NCBI GenBank assembly: GCA_018668195.1
Contig: JABITU010000166.1
Span: forward strand, 1-44,000
Length of the DNA: 44,000 nt
Source: Tateyamaria sp.
GTDB lineage: Bacteria; Pseudomonadota; Alphaproteobacteria; Rhodobacterales; Rhodobacteraceae
Direction of reading: 5' to 3'
A program made the position numbers and the translations under genes. The notes below the pieces were generated by a model, which saw only the letters and a list, made by a program, of their open reading frames with translations, was not told the DNA's origin and did not search any database. How positions within the stretch are numbered: position 1 is the stretch's first letter; each line of letters begins with the position of its first letter. This document shows positions 1 to 8,862 of this stretch, in pieces.

Positions 1-305
1 CCACCTGACGAAAACTCAATGGATAACGTATGTAATACATCACTGCCAATCGGATGATTTCAGGTGAAGTCTTGAAATATTTGAAGGGAGAACATGTTGT
101 CATTTACCAAAAATAGGAATCAATCGCAAAACCGTCAAGTTTGTCTGACAACACCGCCCTGCCCGCTTCAAGTTAGTTTAATCTGACAGCACCAACCGGA
201 CGTATCAAATCAATCGCAACTCGAAATTGGGCCACCACAGGTCAATGATTATGCGAGTAGGCATTAGGCTGGCAGAAACTTTGCGACACTACCCTTGGCA
301 TCCTG
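1..305. other. Left-edge non-coding stretch
   Basis: I see no gene in this stretch. The longest start with a purine-rich leader (ATG near position 93 after GAAGGGAG) gives only about 30 codons with no recognisable sequence. The segment around 153-188 resembles 41486-41521 (27 of 36 positions by eye), which suggests a shared mobile-element relic. It lies downstream of the LysR gene stop. No clear terminator hairpin with a T-run was found. Confidence 0.4.
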
Positions 306-1211
306 CTAACCCAAGTCCGCAAGCGCAATCTCTAGCTCATCTTTCAGTACGCGATAAAACGCCTGGCCTGAAGCGCTGAGCGGAACAGACATCGGTTCGA
401 TCCTAATATAGTCGACCGTTAGTTCCGGCCCCCTAATAGGGATAACCCTGCGCCGCCTACCGCCGAGGTCCGGCAGGCAAAGGATACCCGGCAAAATCGT
501 CACCCAGTCAGACCGGGCCACAAGGTCAATCGACATGAACATCGAGTCGAGTTCAATCAGACGCCCTGTTTCGATTCCATTGGAAGCGAAATACTGTTCC
601 ATTTTGCGCCGCCGCGCATTTTCGCGGCTGGGCAGGATCAGATCAAGCGGCGGCAGGTCCGCCAACCGAACAGAACCGCTGGACCTGATACTGCTGTTGG
701 CAGACACAACAAGGTATTCCTTGTCCGACCCCATCACGCATGCCCGCAAACGGACGTCTGCATCGAATGCAGGAACGATGGCAAAATCCAATTCGCCTGC
801 GAGGATCTGGCGGGACAACTCACCAGAATAGGCCTCGCGCACGGTGACTTTCACGTTGGGGAATTCTTCCGCGAAACGCAAAATTGCCGGCCCAAGCACC
901 GCGCGGGTAAAGGTTGGCATCAGACCAACGGTGACATGACCGGTCACCATACCCGACAGTGCCCTAAGGTTCGCTTCTGCTTGAGTGGCCGCATGCAAAA
1001 CACGCACGGCGTCTTGGTAGAACTGGCTACCCACCTCGGTTGGCGTGACCCCGGTCGAGCTGCGGTTAAGCAATTGCACCTGATAGCGATCTTCCAACTG
1101 CCGCACGTTCATAGAAAGACCGGACTGGGTGGCGTTGACGCGCTGTGCGCCCGCAGAAAAAGACCCCTCCTCAAAGACGGCGACGAAGTATTTCAGATGT
1201 TGAAGTTTCAC
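306..1211 (-). CDS. LysR-family transcriptional regulator
   Basis: A 301-residue LysR-type regulator, a normal length for the family. Residues 1-60 form the winged helix-turn-helix (start KLQHLKYFVAVFEEGSFS, then ATQSGLSMNVRQLE), and about 90-295 form the periplasmic-binding-protein-like effector domain. The start used is a GTG with little Shine-Dalgarno match, so the exact N-terminus is uncertain, although family alignment supports it. LysR proteins usually control a neighbouring divergent operon, here the plus-strand genes beginning at 1751. The promoter region contains two 57-bp head-to-tail repeats beginning 14 bases upstream of the start. The effector is unknown; an organic acid is likely from the neighbours. 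Confidence 0.93.
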   Translation of the reverse strand: MKLQHLKYFVAVFEEGSFSAGAQRVNATQSGLSMNVRQLEDRYQVQLLNRSSTGVTPTEVGSQFYQDAVRVLHAATQAEANLRALSGMVTGHVTVGLMPTFTRAVLGPAILRFAEEFPNVKVTVREAYSGELSRQILAGELDFAIVPAFDADVRLRACVMGSDKEYLVVSANSSIRSSGSVRLADLPPLDLILPSRENARRRKMEQYFASNGIETGRLIELDSMFMSIDLVARSDWVTILPGILCLPDLGGRRRRVIPIRGPELTVDYIRIEPMSVPLSASGQAFYRVLKDELEIALADLG

Positions 1212-1224
1212 GAGGTCTGTCTGT

Positions 1225-1338
1225 CTGCCTTGGTCTCATGTTTTCCGATTGGAAATATCATCAATCATTAGTTTTTGCAACCTGCCTTGGTATCAGGTTT
1301 TCCGATTGAGAATATCATCAATCATTAGTTTTTGCAAC
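1225..1338. repeat. 57-bp tandem repeat (two copies) upstream of lysR
   Basis: Two head-to-tail copies, 1225-1281 and 1282-1338, match along their full 57 bases except for four substitutions (two in the TCTCATG/TATCAGG part, two in TTGGAAA/TTGAGAA). The first copy contains the inverted repeat TTTCC-GATT-GGAAA, a plausible LysR-type half-site pair; in the second copy the right arm is changed. The repeat lies where the lysR promoter and operator should be. Confidence 0.9.
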
Positions 1339-1750
1339 ACCCCCAAGACTGCTATTTGAAGGTATGCGAACAGGATTTTCCATGAGCATGCATGCCACCG
1401 ACCCCGCCGCTTGTGGCACGCGCAAGTTGCGACGGGGCCTGGATCATTTTACCCCGTCATCTGATGGATCCGCTGAAATGGTGTGGGCAGCTTTTCAGTG
1501 ACGACCGAGGGTCAGACTTTGCGACTGAAGCAATCTATTGACAGCACGTCCGATGACGTCACGTATCGGCCTGGCTGGCGCAATGCGCCTCTGCTGGACA
1601 ATGCGCTGGCGACACTGAAATGTGACCTTTAGGAGATGATCATCTGCGGCGATCATCACATCATTCTGCGGCCCGACTGGGCAACTGACAACCACGACGG
1701 CGACCAGCCTGTTTTTTCTGCGGACAATCCACTGCTTTGAGGAGAGCCAT
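1339..1750. other. Intergenic region with possible decayed ORF
   Basis: This 412-base gap precedes the Gfo/Idh gene. On the plus strand a reading frame from about 1498 runs for some 44 codons, hits a stop near 1630, and continues in the same frame to a stop at about 1740. This looks like a broken gene, but I do not recognise the peptide. The region should also carry the promoter of the 1751 operon. The bases just before 1751 include a GAGGAG ribosome-binding site. Confidence 0.3.
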
Positions 1751-2776
1751 TTGACACCCCCTTTCACCGACCGCCCACTTCGTATTGCCATCGCCGGTTT
1801 CGGTTGGTGGGGACGCCATATTGCAAAGCGACTGCAGGGACACGAGGGCATCACGATTACCGCTATCGTCGAACCTGCGCTTCCGATGCACGCTGACATC
1901 CGAGCGCAAGGGCTGGAGCCCTTGAACGATCTGGACACTGCTCTAGCACGCGATGAAGTCGATGCAGTGATCCTGACCACGCCCAACACTGCGCACGAGG
2001 AACAGGTGATTGCCTGTGCCGCTGCGGGCAAGCATGTCTTTTGCGAGAAGCCTCTGGGCCTAACCGCGGCCAGCGCGCGCCGGTCGATGGCGGCGGTCGA
2101 AAAGGCCGGTGTCCATCTTGGCATCGGGCACGAGCGGCGGTTCGAGCCTGCAATGGTCGCGCTGAAGTCTGCGATCGAAGGCAGTGAGCTGGGGACAATT
2201 ATGCACGCCGAGGCCGCGTTTTCACATGACAAGCTGATCGGTGTACCAAAGAATGATTGGCGCACGTCCAAAGCCGTATCACCCGCCGCCGGCATGACAG
2301 CGATGGGCATCCATCTGACCGATCTTATGATATCCTTCTTCGGACGGGTAAAGACGGTGCAAGCCATGACCGCCAGCCGCTCGCTTGGTTGGGAAACGGG
2401 TGATGTGGTCACTGTTCAGCTAGGTTTCGAAGAAGGGATGACAGCGACGCTTTCCGCCGTTCTGCACACTCCGCATTTCATCCGCATGCATGTCTTTGGA
2501 ACAAAGCAGTGGATTGAGATCCTGAATCAGAGCCACCCAGACACCCCGGGCGGCAGGGTGAACTACTTGGTCGCTGAAACCGGCAAAGATATGGTCCACA
2601 AAGAACTGGCGTGGGAAGACGCGGTCTTGCACAACCTCGAAGCCTTTGCAGCGGCGATTGCTGGAGATGCGCCCTACCCGTTCACTGCCGAACAGATGGT
2701 CCACAATATCGAAGTGCTGGAGGCAATCACCCGATCCGCCGAGGATCGGCGCACAGTCGAGATTTCCGAACTCTGA
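1751..2776 (+). CDS. Gfo/Idh/MocA-family NAD(P)-dependent oxidoreductase
   Basis: A 341-residue dehydrogenase of the Gfo/Idh/MocA family, which oxidises hydroxyl groups of sugars, inositols or related acids with NAD(P). The N-terminal Rossmann fold shows the glycine motif GFGWWG (residues 16-21) and the family's EKP motif at 99-101. The remaining two thirds is the alpha/beta substrate domain. The start is a TTG placed 5 bases after GAGGAG. The stop overlaps the ATG of the next gene (TGATG), so the two are translationally coupled. The substrate cannot be read from the sequence. Confidence 0.9.
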   Translation: MTPPFTDRPLRIAIAGFGWWGRHIAKRLQGHEGITITAIVEPALPMHADIRAQGLEPLNDLDTALARDEVDAVILTTPNTAHEEQVIACAAAGKHVFCEKPLGLTAASARRSMAAVEKAGVHLGIGHERRFEPAMVALKSAIEGSELGTIMHAEAAFSHDKLIGVPKNDWRTSKAVSPAAGMTAMGIHLTDLMISFFGRVKTVQAMTASRSLGWETGDVVTVQLGFEEGMTATLSAVLHTPHFIRMHVFGTKQWIEILNQSHPDTPGGRVNYLVAETGKDMVHKELAWEDAVLHNLEAFAAAIAGDAPYPFTAEQMVHNIEVLEAITRSAEDRRTVEISEL

Positions 2777-3579
2777 TGTTTCAACCACTTCCCCGATTGA
2801 TGGTCGCCCCGAATGGTGCGCGGCGCACAAAGGCGGATCATCCCGCTTTGCCAATCAGACTTGGCGAAGTGGTCGAGACCGCGGTCGCTTGTGACCGGGC
2901 TGGCGCAGAAGGAATTCATTTGCACGTACGTGACACTGACGCTCAGCACAGTCTGGATGTGGGTTTGTACCGCGAGGTGGTGGCAGCCGTAGAGCAAGCG
3001 GTTCCAAATTTCTTTGTGCAGGTCACCAGTGAATCGGCAGGTCGCTTTGGTCCGGATGCGCAGATGAAAATGATCCGTGATTTGCGCCCAAAGTCCGTTT
3101 CTCTGGCGCTGCGCGAACTGATGCGCGCACCAAACGAAGTGGCCGGAGAATTCTATAAATGGGCGCGGGACGAAGGCATTTGCATCCATCACATCCTCTA
3201 TTCGCCAGATGAGCTGCGCCAATTTCTGGACGGTGTAAGTGACGGCCTGATCCCGGGGACCGATCACCAGCTGCAGTTGGTTCTTGGCTCTTACGCAGGC
3301 ACCGCGCCCTCGCGGCCTCAGGATATTGACGCGTATCAGGTGCTGATCGATGGCCGAAAGGGCGATCTGGCGCTGGACTGGATGATGTGCGCCTTCGGCT
3401 CAACTGAGACGGCCTGTCTGGTGGAGACCGCGCGACGGGGCGGCAAGATGCGGGTAGGATTCGAGAACTCGCTGTGGAACGCAGATGGATCGCTGGCAAA
3501 AAACAATGCGGAGCGGGTGTCCGAGGTGGTAGCCGCGCTGAAGGCCGCGGGTCAGACCTTGTCGCCGGAAGACAAATGA
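2776..3579 (+). CDS. BKACE-family (DUF849) beta-keto acid cleavage enzyme
   Basis: A 267-residue protein of the DUF849/BKACE family. These zinc-dependent TIM-barrel enzymes condense a beta-keto acid with acetyl-CoA to give acetoacetate and a new acyl-CoA. The metal motif HLHVRD is visible at residues 48-53, and the late family motif VGFENSLW at about 227-234. The frame is open further upstream, but that part overlaps the preceding gene. ATG at 2776 overlaps its stop and gives the normal family N-terminus. The last 28 bases overlap the antisense 3' end of the cupin gene. The specific keto acid is unknown. Confidence 0.88.
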   Translation: MFQPLPRLMVAPNGARRTKADHPALPIRLGEVVETAVACDRAGAEGIHLHVRDTDAQHSLDVGLYREVVAAVEQAVPNFFVQVTSESAGRFGPDAQMKMIRDLRPKSVSLALRELMRAPNEVAGEFYKWARDEGICIHHILYSPDELRQFLDGVSDGLIPGTDHQLQLVLGSYAGTAPSRPQDIDAYQVLIDGRKGDLALDWMMCAFGSTETACLVETARRGGKMRVGFENSLWNADGSLAKNNAERVSEVVAALKAAGQTLSPEDK

Positions 3580-3956
3580 GGAACGGTTTCACCCGTATCA
3601 GTGAACGTGCGCGTGACCTCGGCCGCCGCATAGATCCAGAGGATTTTCAAAGGCCCGTCACCGATATTGAGAAAACGATGCGGCATGTCTTTGGGGATAA
3701 AACTGGTGTCCATCGGACCAAGCTCGGTCTGAACTCCTGCGACCTCGGCCATGGCGCGGCCTTCCAGAACGGTGACCTGTTCGTCACAGTTGTGGCTGTG
3801 CATGGGCGCCTTCATACCTGCGGGAAACACCGTCGTGCCCGTGGTAAACGGGGGATCGTCGACCCGTTCGCGCCCCACCATCAGGCGTGTTTCAACACCG
3901 TCGCCACGGGCGAATGGAGTGATCGAGGCGTAAGAAACTATGGCATCAGTGCTCAT
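3552..3956 (-). CDS. Cupin-domain protein
   Basis: A small single-domain cupin of 134 residues, counted from MSTDAIVS. A frame nine codons longer begins at 3983 but has no better ribosome site. The metal-binding cupin motif 1 is seen as HSHNCDEQVTVLEG and motif 2 as the stretch around PKDMPHRFLNIGDGP. Such proteins act as small dioxygenases, isomerases or sensors, and the function here is unknown. The gene sits antisense between BKACE and the Ldh-type dehydrogenase. It overlaps the BKACE 3' end by 28 bases and leaves only 44 bases to the next start on the other strand. Confidence 0.8.
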   Translation of the reverse strand: MSTDAIVSYASITPFARGDGVETRLMVGRERVDDPPFTTGTTVFPAGMKAPMHSHNCDEQVTVLEGRAMAEVAGVQTELGPMDTSFIPKDMPHRFLNIGDGPLKILWIYAAAEVTRTFTDTGETVPHLSSGDKV

Positions 3957-4000
3957 GAAAATTCTCTGTCGTTGGGATAGCAAAAGAAAGTGAACTGGAT

Positions 4001-4054
4001 ATGACCGACAAACGCAATGTGAAAGATATGACCGACAAACGCAATGTGAAAGCC
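4001..4054 (+). repeat. 27-bp in-frame tandem duplication at a start codon
   Basis: Positions 4001-4027 and 4028-4054 are identical for 25 of 27 bases and differ only in the last codon (GAT/GCC). The unit begins with ATG, so the gene has two possible start codons, and the protein begins with the nine-residue unit twice (MTDKRNVKD, then MTDKRNVKA). Confidence 0.95.
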
Positions 4055-5080
4055 GACCGTTTGAGTGGATTTATCGCGTCAGCCTTTCAGGCCTGCGGCA
4101 TGTCTGAAAGCAATTCCGAGCGCATGGGTGAACTGATGGCCGAGGCTGATATCGGCGGTCAGGATGGGCACGGCGTGTTTCGGTTACCGATGTATATCAG
4201 GCGGATCCGCGCGGGCGGCATGGAGGTCAATCCAGACATAAAGGTGATTTCGGAACGCACCGCGACCGCCCTTCTGGATGGCGGCAACGGGCCGGGTCAT
4301 CTGGTGATGTCGCGGGCGGCAGAACTGGCCGTGGAAAAGGCGAAAACCTGCGGTGTTGCCTGGGTCGGAGCGCGGTATTCGAACCATGCCGGACCTGCGT
4401 TTTTGTACGCGCGAATGCCCCTGGCCGAAAACATGATTGGCCTTTATGTGGCCGTCGGCAGTGCCAATCATATGCCGCCCTGGGGCGGAACGGATCTGCT
4501 TTTGTCCACCAACCCGATTTCGGTTGCGATCCCGTCGAACGCGCAAGCTGATATTGTGCTCGACATGGCCACCACCGTCGCGGCCTACGGCAAAGTTAAA
4601 ACGGCCGCGGATCGTGGCGAGACCATGCCCGAGGGCTGGATGATCGACAAACAAGGCCAGCCTTTGACCGATCCGACCCGGTCCGCTGAGGGGCTGCTTT
4701 TGCCAATCGGAGGGCCGAAAGGTTACGGGCTGTCGCTGATCTTTGGACTTCTGGCAGGTACGCTAAACGGCGCGGCCTTTGGCAAAGATGTGGTCGACTT
4801 CAACGCCGATCCGAAAGCCACGACAAACACAGGTCATTTCGTTGTGGCTTTAGATATCGCGGCGTTTGCGGACGTCGACACGTTCAAACGCCAGGTCGAC
4901 GGCATTTGGGACGAGATGAAGTCCTCCGCCCTGCTACCGGGAGTTGAGGGTATACGGCTTCCCGGTGAACGGCTTGCCGCCACAAGCGCGGAGCGGCTGG
5001 CCGAAGGTATCCCGATCCCACACGCTTTGGGGAGCCGGCTTGACGCGCTGGCCGACGAATTGGGGATCGAGCGGCTCTGA
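4001..5080 (+). CDS. Ldh family (malate/L-lactate dehydrogenase-like) oxidoreductase
   Basis: A 359-residue enzyme of the YlbC/YiaK/ComC type of NAD(P)-dependent 2-hydroxyacid dehydrogenases, which are unrelated to classical LDH. Family signatures are GQDGHGVFRLPMYIRRI near the N-terminus, GVAWVGARYSNHAGPA in the middle, and GGPKGYGLSLI near residue 245. It would interconvert a 2-keto acid and a 2-hydroxy acid. The first ATG is preceded by AAAGAAAG. An internal ATG at 4028, created by the 27-bp duplication, would give 350 residues, nearer to the family norm. Its stop lies 4 bases from the convergent OsmC gene. Confidence 0.88.
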   Translation: MTDKRNVKDMTDKRNVKADRLSGFIASAFQACGMSESNSERMGELMAEADIGGQDGHGVFRLPMYIRRIRAGGMEVNPDIKVISERTATALLDGGNGPGHLVMSRAAELAVEKAKTCGVAWVGARYSNHAGPAFLYARMPLAENMIGLYVAVGSANHMPPWGGTDLLLSTNPISVAIPSNAQADIVLDMATTVAAYGKVKTAADRGETMPEGWMIDKQGQPLTDPTRSAEGLLLPIGGPKGYGLSLIFGLLAGTLNGAAFGKDVVDFNADPKATTNTGHFVVALDIAAFADVDTFKRQVDGIWDEMKSSALLPGVEGIRLPGERLAATSAERLAEGIPIPHALGSRLDALADELGIERL

Positions 5081-5084
5081 CGGC

Positions 5085-5564
5085 TCAGGCGGGCTCTTGC
5101 CAGAGTGCGCCGTTGATCGTCCAGTTTTCAACCACCTCGCTGCCGGATTGGCGCAGCATCATGGCGACCGCGCAGTGCTGGCTTAGTTTGGTGACGATCT
5201 CGTTGATGTTTTCGGGATGACCGGACATCGTTGCGTTGATGTTTATCACCACCTTGGGGAACGGAACGTCGATCGGTTTGATAAGGCGCGTGCCGTGGCT
5301 GTCCATTGTGGTGACAATGTCGATCTCCATATCTTCGATCACTACGTCATTCGCGACAGCCAGCTTGTTCGAGATCACATGTGTGCAACCCGCCAGCCCC
5401 GCAAACACCATTTCAACAGGCATTGGACCTTCGTTGGTTCCGCCGCGCTCGATTGGCTCATCGATGATCATGTCAACATCGCGTGACCGCGCGTAAGATT
5501 TCGTCCTAGTTTCCTGTCGCGCAACGGTGCGGAATGTCCAGATCGGTTTTTCTTTAACGGCCAT
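5085..5564 (-). CDS. OsmC-family peroxiredoxin-like protein
   Basis: A 159-residue OsmC/Ohr-superfamily protein. The two redox cysteines of the family appear as AGLAGC (Cys60) and LSQHC (Cys131). Such proteins reduce organic hydroperoxides or act in thiol chemistry, usually as dimers in the cytoplasm. AAAGGAG stands properly before the ATG. The gene is convergent with the Ldh-type gene and downstream of the tctBAC operon on the same strand, separated from it by 268 bases that contain a hairpin. It is probably transcribed on its own. Confidence 0.9.
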   Translation of the reverse strand: MAVKEKPIWTFRTVARQETRTKSYARSRDVDMIIDEPIERGGTNEGPMPVEMVFAGLAGCTHVISNKLAVANDVVIEDMEIDIVTTMDSHGTRLIKPIDVPFPKVVININATMSGHPENINEIVTKLSQHCAVAMMLRQSGSEVVENWTINGALWQEPA

Positions 5565-5796
5565 TGAAGGCTCCTTTCATCTTCAGGTTTCAGGCGGGTT
5601 TTATCGCGCAGCGCGTCGATAACGGAAGCGCGCAGGTTCGCGGCGGCCCCTAGTGAAAAACGGTCATCCCACTTGCATTTGCCCTCGGGTCGCATCGCCT
5701 CGCATCCCGACATCATGCTGGTTTTCTGCAGCTTGAGACTCGGGGTAATTATGCCGCGCGGGCTGAAATGGTTGGGAATGTCTGGAAATCTCGTGT

Positions 5797-5825
5797 GGGC
5801 CGGGATGCAGCTGGCACCCCGGCCC
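5797..5825 (-). terminator. Stem-loop after tctC
   Basis: A 12-base stem (GGGCCGGGATGC / GCACCCCGGCCC, one mismatch) with a five-base loop lies 8 bases past the tctC stop. No T-run follows on the minus strand, so it may act with Rho or as an mRNA 3' stabiliser instead of as a strong intrinsic terminator. Confidence 0.5.
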
Positions 5826-5832
5826 TTTCAGA

Positions 5833-6792
5833 TCACTTCGTGATCGAGTCAACGAGATCTTTATAGGCTGCGTTCTGGCCTTCGCGCATTGCCTGGTATT
5901 CGCCGCCACTGATATAATCGGTGTTCTCACCCAGACGACCCATCATGTTTTTGTAGGTCTTGTCTTCCTGAAGCGCGGTGAAGGCTTCGGCCAGCTTTTC
6001 AAGCACATCGTCCGGCGTTCCAGCAGGGGCTAGAACCACGCGGTGCATGAATCCCACATCGCCGCCGATGTTCAGTTCGGCAAAACTTGGGACATCGTCA
6101 TAGATGCGCTCTTCACCAGCGGTGGCCAAGATCTTGACCTTACCCGCATCAAGCAGCGCCGACAGCGTTGATGGGAAGCCCATGGTCACTTCAGCGTCGC
6201 CCGAAAGAAGCGCCTGCATGGCCGGTCCGCCACCCTGGAAGGGCACGAGATTAAAGCTTGCTTCCGTCGCCTTCATGATCTGGGCTGCCGGTACAAAGAG
6301 AGCGCCCCAGTTGCCCGAATGCGCCATATTGATGCCGCCGGGATCAGCCTTGGCGGCGTTGATCAGATCTTCGAAGGTATTGTATTCGCTGTCACCGCGT
6401 ACAACGACGGCAATCGGCGCGTAGTTGACCCGTGCAACGGGCACGAAATCGGCGTTCGGATCATAAGGCAGGTTTTCGACGTGCTGCTGCAGCATGTCGA
6501 TATAGTTGTGCGAAAATAGCAGGGTATAGCCATCGGCTGCCGCGTTCGCGACTTCCTGCGTGCCCTTTTGTCCGCCGGCACCGGGGCTGAGACGTACGAT
6601 CATCGCTTGGTTCAAGTAGGTCGGAATAATCGAGGTGATCACCCGTGCATTCAGGTCATGAGACCCGCCCGCACCAAGTGGGATCACCAGAGTGATCGGC
6701 TTTTCGGGGTATTCCGCGTAAGCTGCGGTGCCCAAACCAAGAGTGGCCACAAGCGCGGTCCCCACGGTTTTCTTAAAGGTCTTTAAAAACAT
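5833..6792 (-). CDS. tctC: TctC-type tricarboxylate transporter substrate-binding protein
   Basis: A 319-residue extracytoplasmic solute receptor of the tripartite tricarboxylate transporter (TTT, Bug) family. It has a Sec signal peptide of about 26 residues ending TAAYA. The mature part begins with the typical YPEKPITLVIP and contains the glycine-rich LGAGGSHD loop that cradles the ligand carboxylate. The ligand is likely a di- or tricarboxylate or another organic acid. It is the last gene of the minus-strand operon tctB-tctA-tctC, 40 bases after tctA, with a good ribosome site (TAGGAGGATAAT) before the ATG. Confidence 0.93.
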   Translation of the reverse strand: MFLKTFKKTVGTALVATLGLGTAAYAEYPEKPITLVIPLGAGGSHDLNARVITSIIPTYLNQAMIVRLSPGAGGQKGTQEVANAAADGYTLLFSHNYIDMLQQHVENLPYDPNADFVPVARVNYAPIAVVVRGDSEYNTFEDLINAAKADPGGINMAHSGNWGALFVPAAQIMKATEASFNLVPFQGGGPAMQALLSGDAEVTMGFPSTLSALLDAGKVKILATAGEERIYDDVPSFAELNIGGDVGFMHRVVLAPAGTPDDVLEKLAEAFTALQEDKTYKNMMGRLGENTDYISGGEYQAMREGQNAAYKDLVDSITK

Positions 6793-6832
6793 ATTATCCT
6801 CCTAGGTTAATTCTGATTATGGGCCGCTCTTC

Positions 6833-8311
6833 TTAATTCGTGGCGGTCTTCATTCGGCGCCACAGGGCGTACCCGATAAGCGGCGTTGCGATCAGCACGG
6901 CGAGCATGCCAAGTCGTTCGGTAAACATAAAGCTAATAGGTGAATTGCCCGCCATTGCGACTGTCTGGCCGAAGGCATATTCAAGCGGCCCGCCAAGGAT
7001 GAAGCCCATGACCATAGGCATGACATCGAACTTCGCGGCCCGCGCCAATAAGCCAAACAATCCAAAGCCCACGAGCATGAGGATGTCGGTGGTGTCTGAC
7101 CGGAAAACATATGCTCCGGCAAAGGCGAACATGATTACAATTGGGACCAGCAAACCGGTTTTTATTGTCACGATGCGTGCAAAGAACGGGATCGACAGAT
7201 AGCCGATGACGATGAACATCAGATTGGCAAGCACCATGGCCACCAGAATGGCGAAAACAATTGCCCCTTGTTCCTCAAACAATTGCGGTCCGGGTCTGAG
7301 CCCTTGCGCCACGAATGCGCCCAGCAGGATCGCCGTCACGTTGTCGCCCGGAATGCCAAGTGTCAGAAGCGGCACCAGCGTGGGGCCATTGACCGCGTTA
7401 TTGGCAGCTTCCGCAGCGGCCACGCCTTCGACTTCACCCTGGCCGAAAGTTTCGGGGTGACTTGAGGCGTTCTTGGCCGCGGAATAGCCCATCATTGCGG
7501 CAACCACCTGACCAAGCCCCGGAACGATACCGATGGCGGTGCCAATGAAGGTGGAGCGGCGGATGGTAGGAATGCAGCGCTTGAACTCTGCCATGCTCAA
7601 CCGCGCACCGACCAGCTTGGCAAATCCACCGACCTTTTCGTTGCGCATCACGGCATAGACAATCTCAGGCAAGGCAAAGACCCCCATCAACATGGGCAAA
7701 AGGGGGATACCTGACTTGAGGTCGAAAATACCGAAGGTGAATCGTTCCACGCCGCCCATCGGGTCTGTGCCAATCTGGGCCAGCCACAATCCGAAGAGCA
7801 TCATCACAAGGCCCTTCAGCGGATTGCTGCCCGAGGTGACCACAATGATGACGAGGCTCATCAGCAGCACGGCAAAAAGTTCTGGCGGACCGAACTGCAT
7901 CACCAAAAGAGCGATGGGGAAGATCATCAGGATGGTGAAAACGTCACTGAACGTGTCCCCGATGACCGAAGCGTACAACGCCATGTCCAGAGCTTTGCGG
8001 CTTTCGCCTTTTTGCGTCAGCTTGTATCCGTCAATCGAGGTTGCAACAGCAGCACCCGTTCCCGGCATTGACACCAAAATCGCCGGGATGGAGCCGCCGA
8101 AGATGCCGCCCTTGTAAACTCCAAGAAGGAATGGAATGCCGACCAGCGGGTCAAGAAAGAACGACAACGGCAGCAAGATCGCCATCGCCATCAATGTCGT
8201 GAAGCCCGGCAAGGCCCCAACCAACATCCCCGAAAACAGCCCGACGATGATCATTAGGATCGTGTCCAGGCTAAATGCCATCAACGCGCCTTCGGCGAAA
8301 TGCTCAATCAT
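6833..8311 (-). CDS. tctA: TctA large permease of a tripartite tricarboxylate transporter
   Basis: A 492-residue integral membrane protein of the TctA family with about 12 predicted transmembrane segments. The family's glycine-proline signatures are all present: GALPGFTTLMA near residue 32, GIVPGLGQVVAA in the middle, and TLGIPGDNVTA later. It forms the transport channel together with TctB, fed by the TctC receptor. The start codon overlaps the tctB stop by four bases (ATGA), indicating coupled translation. Confidence 0.94.
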   Translation of the reverse strand: MIEHFAEGALMAFSLDTILMIIVGLFSGMLVGALPGFTTLMAMAILLPLSFFLDPLVGIPFLLGVYKGGIFGGSIPAILVSMPGTGAAVATSIDGYKLTQKGESRKALDMALYASVIGDTFSDVFTILMIFPIALLVMQFGPPELFAVLLMSLVIIVVTSGSNPLKGLVMMLFGLWLAQIGTDPMGGVERFTFGIFDLKSGIPLLPMLMGVFALPEIVYAVMRNEKVGGFAKLVGARLSMAEFKRCIPTIRRSTFIGTAIGIVPGLGQVVAAMMGYSAAKNASSHPETFGQGEVEGVAAAEAANNAVNGPTLVPLLTLGIPGDNVTAILLGAFVAQGLRPGPQLFEEQGAIVFAILVAMVLANLMFIVIGYLSIPFFARIVTIKTGLLVPIVIMFAFAGAYVFRSDTTDILMLVGFGLFGLLARAAKFDVMPMVMGFILGGPLEYAFGQTVAMAGNSPISFMFTERLGMLAVLIATPLIGYALWRRMKTATN

Positions 8312-8862
8312 TGCGCTGGTCCTTCGGCTCCGCCAAAGAAGCTTCCAACCGTATCGAAAATCCCCGCATAGAAGAATTCAATCGGGCTCAACTCCGGCAG
8401 CGACACGGCCAGCCCACGGGTTGCGACAAGGTAAAGCCCAATCGGGCTAATGATTGAGACCGCGCCGATTTGAAAAAGCGAACGATTGCCCGCTATCCAG
8501 GCAACAGCAGCCATCGACAGGGCTGAGGAGATGAAAAATCCGATGGGTTCCATCGTAAGTGCATAGAACAACATCACTGTAAAAAGCATGACGACCCGTC
8601 TCAACGCACCGTCCTCGAAAGTCTTGCTCTCGCGCGACGTTAGCGAGCCGCGCAGGGAATAGAGCAACATCGAAGCGAGAACAGCCATGGTCGCAAGAAC
8701 AAGCTTCGGAAAGAGCGAAGGAGTGATGGCTGTGAGCGACCGTCCGAACAGAACCTTGGGTTCGGCGACAAGGTGCGACATGAAAACGAAGCCGAGAATG
8801 CCTAGGAGCGTCAAGCCAAACGCCATCCATGCCTCGGCTGTTATATATTTTATCTGCTTCAA
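8308..8862 (-). CDS. tctB: TctB small permease of a tripartite tricarboxylate transporter
   Basis: A 184-residue membrane protein with four hydrophobic segments, typical in length and pattern of TctB. The open frame begins at a TTG at 8862 with no clear ribosome site. An ATG at 8829, just before the first membrane segment and with GAGG in front, is a reasonable alternative start. It is the first gene of the tctBAC operon, so its promoter should lie in 8863-9100, which it shares with the divergent AEC gene. Confidence 0.88.
   Translation of the reverse strand: MKQIKYITAEAWMAFGLTLLGILGFVFMSHLVAEPKVLFGRSLTAITPSLFPKLVLATMAVLASMLLYSLRGSLTSRESKTFEDGALRRVVMLFTVMLFYALTMEPIGFFISSALSMAAVAWIAGNRSLFQIGAVSIISPIGLYLVATRGLAVSLPELSPIEFFYAGIFDTVGSFFGGAEGPAQ

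Noticed and set aside
1495..2412. Long minus-strand open frame of 305 codons
   Set aside because: It lies antisense to the Gfo/Idh gene, has a low-complexity composition typical of shadow frames in high-GC DNA and no family features.
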